Shown: positions 6,671 through 14,395 of the stretch, piece by piece
How the letters are laid out: each line of letters begins with the position of its first letter
Position numbering within the stretch: position 1 is the stretch's first letter
Assembly (NCBI GenBank): GCA_017470905.1
Contig: JAFUXL010000013.1
Span: forward strand, 47,214 to 111,213
DNA length: 64,000 nucleotides
Reading direction: 5' to 3'
Source of the DNA: Ruminococcus sp.
GTDB taxonomy: Bacteria > Bacillota > Clostridia > Oscillospirales > Ruminococcaceae
Notes under the pieces: generated by a model
The model's database searches: none
What the model was told of the DNA's origin: nothing
Seen by the model: the letters and a program-made list of their open reading frames with translations, nothing else
Position numbers and translations under genes: made by a program

Positions 6671-9046
6671 TTAGCTGAACGTTTCGGGAAGTTTGTCTAT
6701 AATTTTTGCATCAAATTTCTGAATTGCCGCCGCATCAAGACCGGTTATTCCTGAACCGGGGTCGTAACAATCGGCATTTATTGTTTCCTGTTCGGTGAGG
6801 GTATATTTTTCGGAATTTGCAATGTTTTGCAGGATTTTCACCGCATCGGAAATGCTTACCTTGAAATCACTGTTTGCATCGCCGCTTATGTAGGAGGCAT
6901 ATATATCTCCACCGCACAAATCAATCGTTGTTGTTACAGCCTCGGCAGGGGTAGTCCATATTGCCACAGTAGTTGTCATAACGTATTCGGAAACAACTAC
7001 TCTCACTTCTGCCGTTTCACCTTCGGGAGTTTCAGCCCTGAGAACGGTTTCGCCTGCGGAAATACCCCTGAGATTTACAATATCTCCCTGAAAATTAGAG
7101 ATTTTAGCGATATTTTCATCATCAACCGTATATTGCACAGGGGAGTCTCCTATTTCATAGGATTTGTTTCCGAAATCATATACCGAAAGTCTGGTGAAAA
7201 TGCCTTCGCCTACCTCTCCCGATAAAATGCCTTTTGTATTTGCGAAATGCAAACCGTTCTCTGAAACATATATCGAATGAGTGTAAAAATGGCTTATACC
7301 GTCATCATCAGTAACTTTAGCCCTGAGAAATGTGCTTCCTGATGAAATGCCCTCAACATAGATTGATGTTCCGTCAGTTTTTACGATTTTTGCAATTTCT
7401 TCGTCCTGAATTGAAAATTCAATTGCAGGGTCTCCTGCCAGATGACCAAAACTCATGCCCTGAGTGAGAATTTCTGAAATTTCTCCTGTTTTCACGCTTG
7501 TAGATGAATTTACAAAGTCATAATTTATAAAATTATAATCCTTTATTTCTCCCGTCTCATCTGTTGCAAGAGTGTATCCGATTTTCCCGGTTTCATGCTC
7601 CCAGACACCCCAGATACCGCCAAGCGATTTGGCAAGTTCTGCCTGTTCTTCTGTAATATTGCAGACTACTATGGGAACATATCTGCTTATCTCTGCATTT
7701 TCCATGTCTATTCCCAGTTCGGCAATATATCCTTCTGCCATTTCGGGGATTGTCTGCTCTACCATTTCAAGATAAACTCTATGGTAATATTCACTCTGCA
7801 TTAAATAAATTTCGCTGTCGGTATATTTTGTCCTGTCAAGCGTGTCTGCATATTCTTCTGCCATTGATTGAGCTTTTTCAGCGGCGAAATCAGTCATTTC
7901 ATCAATGTCAAACCAGATGTCATATGTTTTTGTTTCCGATATTTCGGTATTTTCCGCAATAGCCACGGCAGTTGTAAGGTTCTCGCTGTAAGCCGTTGTT
8001 GTTGTCATTCCGGAAACTGCCATTGTCGCAGCCGTTGCGATTGTGATAAGTTCTTTTTTCATAGTCGTTTCCTCCTCAATGATTTCGTCTGTGTTTTCGG
8101 CGGCTGTAATTTCTTCGGTATCACCCTCCTCCTGCGTTGCTGTCTTCTCCTGAAATTCTTCTGCCTGTTCATCGGTTATATCTATGATGTATTCGCTTTC
8201 GGGAGAAGTCTCATGCGGCTTGTTCGTTGTTGTGTTATATGATACACGGCTGATATTTTCCGTAGTAAGCTGTTTTTCGGAGGCTGTTGCCGTGTTTTTC
8301 ATATCTGATGTGCTTTCAATTCTGATGATTTCATGCGGAGTTCTGCTCTCGATAATTTCTATATTATTTACGGATGTTGCAGCCATGGCGGCAGCCGTCA
8401 GGACAACGGAGATTGTTATCCTTGAATTGACGGAAAGCCCCGATATTTTAAAATCTTTTAATTTGTTCCTGATTAAAACAAAACCAAAGGCTACACCGTA
8501 AAGTAAAATGTTTTTGATTTTTGAAAACTCTTCATGCAGTTTTTTTCTTGAATAATATAGCCTTGATTTGACAGTTCCCTCCGAGCATTGCATTATTCTT
8601 GAAATTTCCGAGACGGATTTTTCATCATAATAATATAACAAAACAGTCGTTCTGTGCAGCGGCGGCAGATAACCATTCAATACCTTAAATATAATTTCGC
8701 ACAATTCTTTTCTTTCTGTGATGTTTTCGGGGATTAATGCCTTATCTTCGGGAATTTCGCAATATTCTTCATCGGCGGAATATTCGGGGCTTTTTTTCTT
8801 TAAATTGTCAAGAAAAGTATTGCGGGCAACCGTTCTGAGCCACGAGGATATATTTTCGCCGCAGAATTGATTTATTTTCGTCCATGCTGTCAGATATACC
8901 TGCTGCATGAGGTCGTCCGCATCAAAATCATTTCCGCATAGATTTCTGCAATACCTGTAAAGCTTCTTGTGAGTTTGCCGGTATATTTCGGAAAAGGCAT
9001 TTTTGTCGCCCGATTTTGCCTTTTCAATTAAATTAATGTCGTTCAT
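6671..9046 (-). CDS. ECF sigma factor in one frame with a membrane segment, Ig-like region and dockerin
   Basis: One uninterrupted frame holds what are usually two proteins. Numbered from the GTG at 9064, residues ~7-90 form sigma region 2 (with DADDLMQQVYLTAW) and ~125-178 region 4 (SVSEISRIMQCSEGTVKSRL), as in ECF sigma factors. A hydrophobic segment lies at ~216-232, followed by ~100 Thr/Glu-rich residues that look extracellular. A second signal-peptide-like start (MKKELITIATAATMAVSG) falls at residue 335 (8062), then Big_2-like beta repeats and a C-terminal dockerin (SGDANSDFKVSISDAVKIL...). An excellent Shine-Dalgarno site precedes codon 335, so a secreted dockerin protein may also be made alone. 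ATG 9046 is preferred as start; the GTG at 9064 abuts AGAGAGG. Fusion or stop-codon loss are both possible. Confidence 0.7.
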   Translation of the reverse strand: MNDINLIEKAKSGDKNAFSEIYRQTHKKLYRYCRNLCGNDFDADDLMQQVYLTAWTKINQFCGENISSWLRTVARNTFLDNLKKKSPEYSADEEYCEIPEDKALIPENITERKELCEIIFKVLNGYLPPLHRTTVLLYYYDEKSVSEISRIMQCSEGTVKSRLYYSRKKLHEEFSKIKNILLYGVAFGFVLIRNKLKDFKISGLSVNSRITISVVLTAAAMAATSVNNIEIIESRTPHEIIRIESTSDMKNTATASEKQLTTENISRVSYNTTTNKPHETSPESEYIIDITDEQAEEFQEKTATQEEGDTEEITAAENTDEIIEEETTMKKELITIATAATMAVSGMTTTTAYSENLTTAVAIAENTEISETKTYDIWFDIDEMTDFAAEKAQSMAEEYADTLDRTKYTDSEIYLMQSEYYHRVYLEMVEQTIPEMAEGYIAELGIDMENAEISRYVPIVVCNITEEQAELAKSLGGIWGVWEHETGKIGYTLATDETGEIKDYNFINYDFVNSSTSVKTGEISEILTQGMSFGHLAGDPAIEFSIQDEEIAKIVKTDGTSIYVEGISSGSTFLRAKVTDDDGISHFYTHSIYVSENGLHFANTKGILSGEVGEGIFTRLSVYDFGNKSYEIGDSPVQYTVDDENIAKISNFQGDIVNLRGISAGETVLRAETPEGETAEVRVVVSEYVMTTTVAIWTTPAEAVTTTIDLCGGDIYASYISGDANSDFKVSISDAVKILQNIANSEKYTLTEQETINADCYDPGSGITGLDAAAIQKFDAKIIDKLPETFS
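8069..8077 (-). promoter_or_regulatory. internal ribosome-binding site for the secreted dockerin half
   Basis: On the minus strand GAGGAGGAA lies six bases before the in-frame ATG at 8062, inside the long frame where it encodes consecutive Glu residues. The pseudogene at 11139-11946 has the same arrangement in front of a closely similar signal peptide. Confidence 0.6.
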
Positions 9047-9126
9047 GATGTTCTGCTGTATCACCTCTCTTTACTATAAAGACGACAAAATCTGTGTTTG
9101 GGTTCAATGTTTTTTGATATTTTTAT

Positions 9127-9154
9127 AAAAAATCTCCGCATAACCATGCGGAGA
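9127..9154 (-). terminator. terminator-like hairpin in the 5' leader of the sigma gene
   Basis: A perfect nine-base-pair stem (9133-9141 with 9146-9154) has a T-run next to it on the minus strand (9127-9132). It lies between the sigma promoter and the sigma start codon, so it may act as an attenuator. Confidence 0.6.
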
Positions 9155-9225
9155 CTCTATATATAGACTTTTTCTGCCGACAATCATGATATGATTTTTG
9201 CACGTTTACTCTGATTTGCAATTTT

Positions 9226-9254
9226 ATCATAATATATTATTATTGAAATGTCAA
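9226..9254 (-). promoter_or_regulatory. promoter of sigma/dockerin fusion gene
   Basis: On the minus strand TTGACA (9249-9254) and TATGAT (9226-9231) are 17 bp apart. The predicted transcript has a leader of about 170 bases. Confidence 0.6.
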
Positions 9255-9353
9255 TATGTTTTTTGTAAAAAGCGGTTTTTTGGTGAAAATATACAAAAAT
9301 ATATGTAAAATAAAAAATTAAAAAAATTTTTGCGGATAATCAACGGTTTTGTG

Positions 9354-9383
9354 TTGAAAAAAATGCCGTTTTGAACCTATTAT
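9354..9383 (+). promoter_or_regulatory. likely promoter of phage-like gene trio
   Basis: TTGAAA (9354-9359) and TATTAT (9378-9383) are 18 bp apart, 46 bp upstream of the first gene, which has AAAAGGAG before its ATG. Confidence 0.45.
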
Positions 9384-9429
9384 GAAAGGGCTTTAAAAAA
9401 TCCTGCCTTTTCAGAAAAGGAGAAAAATT

Positions 9430-9657
9430 ATGGTTTCAATAAGAAATGAGAGATTTATGGAATTTAAAAACGGCAGCACTGTTGTCATTGCCGAAATTCA
9501 GGTTGACAGCGCAGACGAACTCCCTGCAAGCTATTACCTGGGAAGATACTTGTATCAGGGTTCAATCGCATGGGATATTTCGACAGGCGATTTCTATGCC
9601 CTGTCAGGCTCAGGCGAATGGGTAAAACAGAACGGGGGCGGTGATAATAATGCCTGA
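9430..9657 (+). CDS. small phage-tail-associated-like protein
   Basis: The 75-residue protein has no family I can name with certainty. It has a compact beta-rich composition and a segment (GSIAWDISTGDFYALSGSGEW) like the short accessory proteins that precede tail-fibre genes in Firmicute prophages. Its stop codon overlaps the start of the SHAEG-repeat protein, and a lysozyme gene follows, so a phage tail origin is inferred from context. AAAAGGAG precedes the ATG. Confidence 0.55.
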   Translation: MVSIRNERFMEFKNGSTVVIAEIQVDSADELPASYYLGRYLYQGSIAWDISTGDFYALSGSGEWVKQNGGGDNNA

Positions 9658-10327
9658 ACTCTATAATATGATGATGATGAAAGCCCTTGGCGGCGGTACA
9701 GGTGTGAAAGAAAATTTCGACGCAGGCAAAACCCTTGAAAAAGGTTCAAATGTTACAATAAACGGCTCGGTCAAAACGGTGGCTGACAATTCCGAAATTT
9801 TCAACGACTATGAAAACAACAAAGCCGCTTCAAGCTTTTCCCATGCCGAGGGCAGCAAAACGGGCGCAGCAGGTCTTTATTCCCATGCCGAGGGCTATCA
9901 GACAGTTGCAATGGGTACAAGCTCCCATTCCGAGGGGTATAATTCAAAAGCAACGGGAAACAACTCTCACGCTGAGGGCTACGGCTGCACTTCTTCGGGA
10001 ATACAGTCACATTCGGAGGGCTACAGCAATACTGCAAGCGGCGACTCCTCCCATGCAGAGGGTCTGGGCAGCACGGCAAGCGGAAATCATTCCCATGCAG
10101 AAGGCAGCAACACAATTGCCGCAAGCTTAAATCAGCACGTTCAGGGAAAATATAACATCTCCGACAGCAGCGGAAAATATGCCTTTATCATCGGCAACGG
10201 TTCATCGTCAAAACGTTCAAATGCCATTGCTGTTGACTGGGACGGAAAAATCTATGTCGGCAATTCGGAAACGGGTATTGAACTGAATGATTTGCTTTCA
10301 CGCATTGAGGCTCTTGAAAATGCTTAA
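9650..10327 (+). CDS. SHAEG-repeat protein, phage tail fibre/trimeric head-like
   Basis: The 225-residue protein contains seven SHAEG/SHSEG repeats, one about every 14 residues (residues ~63-165), with a degenerate eighth copy. A C-terminal segment follows (AIAVDWDGKIYVGN... LLSRIEALENA) that ends in a short coiled coil. Such repeats form left-handed trimeric beta-roll 'heads' in phage tail proteins and YadA-type adhesins; there is no signal peptide or anchor, which favours a phage origin. ATG 9650 overlaps the previous stop and has GGGGGCGGTGA upstream. It likely forms one transcription unit with its neighbours. Confidence 0.75.
   Translation: MPELYNMMMMKALGGGTGVKENFDAGKTLEKGSNVTINGSVKTVADNSEIFNDYENNKAASSFSHAEGSKTGAAGLYSHAEGYQTVAMGTSSHSEGYNSKATGNNSHAEGYGCTSSGIQSHSEGYSNTASGDSSHAEGLGSTASGNHSHAEGSNTIAASLNQHVQGKYNISDSSGKYAFIIGNGSSSKRSNAIAVDWDGKIYVGNSETGIELNDLLSRIEALENA
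9837..10145 (+). repeat. tandem ~42-bp repeats encoding SH(A/S)EG
   Basis: In-frame DNA repeats of about 14 codons, each built around a CCCATGCCGAGGGC-like core, encode the tail-fibre head. Copies differ at third positions, so the array is old. Confidence 0.7.
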
Positions 10328-10341
10328 AAGGAGGAATTTTT

Positions 10342-11049
10342 ATAAAAAACGGAATTGATGTTTCACAGTGGCAAGGGCAGATTAACTGGTCTGCCGTCAG
10401 CGCAGATTTTGCTGTAATCCGTGCCGGCTACGGCAGAGAAATTTCCCAGAAAGACACAAAATTCGAGGAATATTACAGCGGCTGCAAATCAAGAAATATC
10501 CCTTGCGGCGTTTATTGGTACAGCTACGCAAAAACTCCCGAAGATGCCGAAAAAGAGGCTGATACCTGCCTGAAAATCATTTCGGGCAAAAAATTTGAAT
10601 ACCCGATTTATTACGATGTTGAGGAACAGTCAGTTTTAAATCTCGGCAAGGCGAATGTTTCCGCTATAATAAGGGCTTTCCTCAAAAAAGTCGAAAATGC
10701 CGGGTATTTTGTCGGACTGTATATGTCCGCATCTCATCTGAATAATTTCGTTGAGGACGATATTAAAAATCGTTACGCCGTCTGGACTGCGCACTACGGT
10801 GTGAATAAACCCTCGTATTCGGGAAATTACGGTATGTGGCAGAAATCTTCAACAGGCAGAATTTCGGGAATTAACGGTGATGTTGACCTGAACGAAGCGT
10901 ATGCTGACTATCCGGGAATAATTAAAAATGCAGGACTTAACGGCTTTCAAAAGCCCGAAAATACTGCGGTAAAATCCGAACAGAAAACGAAAGAAATCGA
11001 AATTAAAATTGACGGCGAAACGTACAGCGGCACTCTTGTGAAAATTTGA
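10342..11049 (+). CDS. GH25 lysozyme (endolysin) with an ATA in start position
   Basis: The frame reads KNGIDVSQWQGQINW at its N-terminus, followed by RAGYG, GVYWYSYAKT, YPIYYDVEEQ and a C-terminal AVWTAHYG...MWQKSSTG segment: a complete 235-residue GH25 muramidase with the family's acidic catalytic pair (DxS at the N-terminus, DVE in mid-domain). The gene has AAAGGAGG (10327-10334) seven bases before codon 10342, yet that codon is ATA. No ATG, GTG or TTG occurs in frame until 10723, inside the domain. Either ATA initiates weakly or the start has mutated. It lies 14 bp after the tail-fibre gene, as endolysins do in prophages. Confidence 0.75.
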   Translation: MKNGIDVSQWQGQINWSAVSADFAVIRAGYGREISQKDTKFEEYYSGCKSRNIPCGVYWYSYAKTPEDAEKEADTCLKIISGKKFEYPIYYDVEEQSVLNLGKANVSAIIRAFLKKVENAGYFVGLYMSASHLNNFVEDDIKNRYAVWTAHYGVNKPSYSGNYGMWQKSSTGRISGINGDVDLNEAYADYPGIIKNAGLNGFQKPENTAVKSEQKTKEIEIKIDGETYSGTLVKI

Positions 11050-11082
11050 TTTGATAATACATTAAAATATTTAAACATCATA

Positions 11083-11119
11083 AAAACAGTCCCTTTGATT
11101 TTTTCATAGGGACTGTTTT
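11083..11119. terminator. terminator after lysozyme gene
   Basis: AAAACAGTCCCT (11083-11094) pairs with AGGGACTGTTTT (11108-11119), a perfect 12-bp stem with T-runs on both strands. It also faces the peptidase pseudogene on the minus strand. Confidence 0.85.
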
Positions 11120-11138
11120 GCTTTAGGAGAGAAACGGA

Positions 11139-11946
11139 TTAGTCGGTTATTTCATTAAGAGTTGAAGATTTTGAATATTTTTGCAGAACCAGAGAGGCAT
11201 CAGTGGCATTTATTTCACCGTCTCCGTCAAGGTCTGAAATTTCCGGACTGAAATTATAGTATTTCCGTCCCCGTCTTTCTGTTGCAGATTGCTGTCAAGG
11301 GTGAGAATGCATTTGTTATAAGTTTTATCATTGAATATCCATTCACCGTCTAGCCTATACCGACAACGGCATGACCGAAATTCGTGCCGCTAAGGTTGAT
11401 GACAAAATATTTATCCTCCTGCATGGCTCTTTCAGCGTATTCGATAAGGTCTCTGCATTGTTTTTTGTAGTCACTGTTGCAGAAATAATATCCGCCTGAC
11501 AGCTCTTTTTCCTGATATAACTGTGTTGCCGCATAGTATGAGACAATGCCGTTCACATCATCATTGAACTGTATGTCGTTTATGGTCTGCGCTCCCTCCT
11601 GAATGTCGGAGGGCTTTATTATGCCGTTATGCATGAGAACCTGCAAAACAGCCATTCCGTAGCAGTGACCACTTGCAGCTATTTTAGCCATTTGTAGCAT
11701 GACTACTTTGTAATTATCAATATCAGAACAATTTTTATTAAATTCTGTGATATAGTCATCTTTCACATTGGCTGAAACATAATTTGGAAAGTTGAAATAA
11801 TCCGTATCTGCTCCGAGAGACGAGGCTAATTCCGATACGGTCGTTTCGTTTGTTTCCGGTTTTTCGACAGCACGGACCTCCATGCTTGTCATGGCTGAAA
11901 CTGCTGTTACTGCGGTAGTGGCGATTGAAATAATTTCTTTTTTCAT
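11139..11946 (-). pseudogene. secreted cysteine-peptidase-like protein with dockerin, two frameshifts
   Basis: ATG 11946 follows GAGGAGGAA and starts a signal peptide (MKKEIISIATTAVTAVSAM) closely like that of the sigma-fusion dockerin half. The mature part has SGHCYGMAVLQVLM and a later NFGHAVVGIG, consistent with a papain-like Cys/His pair. The frame hits TAG at ~11352, but sense codons continue at once in another frame (LDGEWIFNDKTYNKC). A second shift near 11250 leads into a dockerin half-repeat (DLDGDGEINATDASLVLQ) ending at 11139. Adding two bases restores a 269-codon gene, so two single-base deletions explain it. It once encoded a secreted cellulosome-associated peptidase-like protein. 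Confidence 0.7.
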
Positions 11947-12057
11947 TGGTTCTTCCTCCTCGGTTTCATTTTCTGCATTATCATTATAATATACCTCGAT
12001 TAAAACGTCAATAATTTTGCTAAGGTTGACCACGCAAATCAATTTTTCAAAAAAATA

Positions 12058-12087
12058 TCCGGAACGATTTATAAAAATCATTCCGGA
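12058..12087 (-). terminator. terminator of aldo/keto reductase gene
   Basis: Stem 12058-12070 pairs with 12075-12087 (TCCGGAA core, one mismatch); on the minus strand it is followed by a T-run (complement of 12050-12056). Confidence 0.75.
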
Positions 12088-12121
12088 ATAAAGTTATTTC
12101 TTATTCAGCTTTCCGCTATAA

Positions 12122-12961
12122 TTAAAGGTCGGGCTGAAGCTCCATCGTTGCATACATAGCTATCTGTTCTGGAGTTGCATTGTAATAACGGACGCCCTTG
12201 TTTATCTTTGCTATCTCAGCCATTTCCCCGGCTGTAAGTTCAAAGTCGAATATATCGAAATTGTCACGGATATGGTCGGGATTCTTCGAGCCGGGGATAA
12301 CGATATTTCCGCTCTGGATATGCCAGCGGAGAATTATCTGCGCATTGGACTTATTGTACTTCTTGGCAAGTTCGCTGAAAATCGGCTCATTGATAAGGCT
12401 CTTGTCGCCGTGACCGAGAGGATACCATGCCATGAGTCCCATGTTAGTCTCAGCGAGTATCTTTTTCAGCTCCGTCTGCGGAAAATAAGGGTGAGCCTCC
12501 ACCTGAACCACCTGCGGCTTTATCTCCATAGTCTCGATAGCCTCTTTCAGCAGATTATCAGGGAAGTTAGAGAGACCTATAGCCTTTACCTTGCCTGCCT
12601 TGACAGCCTTCTCGATGTTTTTGTAACCCTCACGCCAGTTGTCTGTGGGCTGGTGCAGGAAAAGCAGGTCAATATAGTCCGTGCCGAGACGTGCGAGTGT
12701 ATCCTCAACAGCAGTTTCCTTCTCATAAACCGTAGACCAAAGTTTAGTTACGAGAAAAATTTTCTCACGGGGAACGCCGCTTTTCTTGATTCCACGACCT
12801 GTAGTACTCTCGTTCATATAGCCGTTTGCAGTGTCGATAAGGCGAACGCCGCTGCGGAGTGCGCTCTCCACTGCTGCCTCAGCCTGGTCGGGTGTGAGCA
12901 TGAATACTCCTATGCCAGCCATAGGCATTTTCAGTCCGTTGTTAAGTGTTGTAAATTCCAT
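12122..12961 (-). CDS. aldo/keto reductase
   Basis: The 279-residue TIM-barrel NAD(P)H-dependent carbonyl reductase has a complete catalytic tetrad: Asp and Tyr in LIDTANGYMNE, Lys in LVTKLW, His in LLFLHQP. The C-terminal cofactor segment VIPGSKNPDHIRDN is also typical. ATG 12961 was chosen because AGGAGG lies eight bases upstream; an earlier in-frame start would overlap the neighbouring dehydrogenase. It follows the broken Fe-alcohol dehydrogenase by 23 bp on the same strand, so the two formed an aldehyde/alcohol-metabolising operon. The substrate is unknown. Confidence 0.9.
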   Translation of the reverse strand: MEFTTLNNGLKMPMAGIGVFMLTPDQAEAAVESALRSGVRLIDTANGYMNESTTGRGIKKSGVPREKIFLVTKLWSTVYEKETAVEDTLARLGTDYIDLLFLHQPTDNWREGYKNIEKAVKAGKVKAIGLSNFPDNLLKEAIETMEIKPQVVQVEAHPYFPQTELKKILAETNMGLMAWYPLGHGDKSLINEPIFSELAKKYNKSNAQIILRWHIQSGNIVIPGSKNPDHIRDNFDIFDFELTAGEMAEIAKINKGVRYYNATPEQIAMYATMELQPDL

Positions 12962-12984
12962 AATAATGTCCTCCTGAATAAATT

Positions 12985-14135
12985 TTATCTGCACTCGTTA
13001 AGAATTTCGAGTATCTCGTCATCGCTGAGCTTTTTGCAGCAGCCGCCTGTGTGTATGGACGACTTTGCAACATCCGCATAGTCAGTGTCGGTTATGCCCA
13101 TTTCGCTGAATTTTGTGGGCAGTTCCATTTTCTTTATGAAGTCCGCAAGAGCCTCAATTCCGGCAAGAGCCGCTTCTTCGTCATTGACAGAACTTACGCC
13201 CCAGACCTCACGGGCAAAGCGTGCAAACTGCGGAATGTTATCCTTATAGATATGGCGGTACAAAACGGGGTGGATAACAGCAAGCCCCTGACCGTGATTG
13301 CAGTTGGTGTAAGCACCCAACTGATGTTCAATCATGTGGCACTGGAAGTCAGTCACCTTGCCCAGCTTGAGTATGCCGTTCTCGCCCATTGCAGCCGCCC
13401 ATATCAGCTCGCTGCGCACCTGCTTGTCATCGGGATTTTTCAGCGTCTCACGCATATTTCTGATAACATTCCTCATGACGGCTTCGTTTATCTCATCGCT
13501 GATATTGACCGTCCTCGGACTGCCGAAATAGGTCTCCATGCAGTGGCTGAGAGTGTCGAAAGAACCCGAAATTATCTGCTTCATGGGCATTGTCATGGTG
13601 TAGCCCACGTCAAGCACGGCGAAGTCATAAAATGCGCCCCACAGATGAGACTTCATCATCTTTTCCTCATTGGTGATGACTGCGCCGTTGTTCATCTCCG
13701 CACCCGTGCCGAACGCCGCACAACTGCGCCCATGGGTATGAACTCCGTGGGATTTTTGTGAGCCGTGTACTCCGTCTCCCAGATGTCCCCGTCCATTTTC
13801 GCCTGTGCTGAAACTATCTTGCAGCAGTTGATAACAGAGCCGCCGCCCACTGCCAGGATAAAGTCGATATTATTCGATTTAGCAAGCTTTGCGCCCTCCT
13901 GCACCTTTGCGTATGTGGGGTTGGACATTACACCGCCGAACTCCGTGACATTTTTGTCCGCAGCTTTGAGAATTGCCATTATCTCATCATAAATGCCGAC
14001 CCTTTTCACTGAGCCTCCGCCATATGCAAGCAGGACATTTTTGCCGTACTTTGCAAGCTCAGCCGCAAGGTTTTCCCTTGCCGCACCATCGCCGAAATAT
14101 GCTTTTACGGGATAGCTGTAGCTGAATTTATTCAT
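12985..14135 (-). pseudogene. iron-containing alcohol dehydrogenase split by a one-base deletion
   Basis: The N-terminal frame (14135 down) has the GGGS nucleotide-binding motif (LLAYGGGSVKRVG, LAVGGGSVINCCK) of butanol-dehydrogenase-like Fe-ADHs, but after FIPMGAVV it slips to RRSARVRR and stops. The other frame resumes exactly there with GTGAEMNNGAV and runs to 12985 with the metal ligands (SFDTLSHCME, MIEHQLG, NHGQG). One extra base near 13715 would restore a normal 383-residue protein. The start at 14135 has a good CGGAGGTAAG site. It would reduce or oxidise aldehydes/alcohols in the cytosol. Sequencing error cannot be excluded. Confidence 0.85.
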
Positions 14136-14167
14136 TGTGTCTTACCTCCGTATCATTTTGTATCTTT

Positions 14168-14197
14168 ATTATAACATGATTTTTTCGGTTTGTACAA
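14168..14197 (-). promoter_or_regulatory. promoter of Fe-ADH / aldo-keto reductase operon
   Basis: On the minus strand TTGTAC (14192-14197) and TATAAT (14168-14173) are 18 bp apart. A short inverted repeat TATAAC-N5-GTTATA (14217-14233) lies just upstream and may bind a regulator. Confidence 0.5.
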
Positions 14198-14337
14198 TAC
14201 CAATTTCGGATAGTGTTATAACTTTCAGTTATACAAGAAAAGACCGCCACAAGCGGAGCAGTGACGGTTCTTTCTCAAGCTGTATATCATATCTTTCCAT
14301 ATATTTCAGCTTTTTGGAGACACTGCCGAAAATTTAG

Positions 14338-14366
14338 TTGAAATTGTGCCGTATCTATGATATAAT
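14338..14366 (+). promoter_or_regulatory. promoter of CydDC-like ABC operon
   Basis: TTGAAA (14338-14343) and TATAAT (14361-14366) are 17 bp apart, 30 bp before the ABC gene. Confidence 0.65.
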
Positions 14367-14395
14367 ATAAAAAATGATTTAAACGGAGGATTTTT

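Larger units (their letters stand above)
9065..9429. other. intergenic region between divergent sigma-fusion and phage-like genes
   Basis: This 365-bp AT-rich stretch holds a minus-strand promoter (9226-9254), a terminator-like hairpin in its transcript (9133-9154) and a plus-strand promoter (9354-9383). No further coding potential was seen. Confidence 0.6.

Noticed and set aside
9837-10145. Regular repeats that could be taken for a CRISPR array
   Set aside because: They are in-frame 42-bp coding repeats of a tail-fibre protein without unique spacers.
12272-13761. Long plus-strand frames opposite the aldo/keto reductase and Fe-ADH genes
   Set aside because: Antisense shadows of conserved enzymes on the minus strand.
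14217-14233. TATAAC-N5-GTTATA palindrome resembling a MerR-type site
   Set aside because: Not within a stretched -35/-10 spacer and no MerR gene is present; mentioned only as a possible site.
14239-14273. Imperfect hairpin between divergent Fe-ADH and ABC promoters
   Set aside because: Mismatched stem without a clear T-run in either direction.
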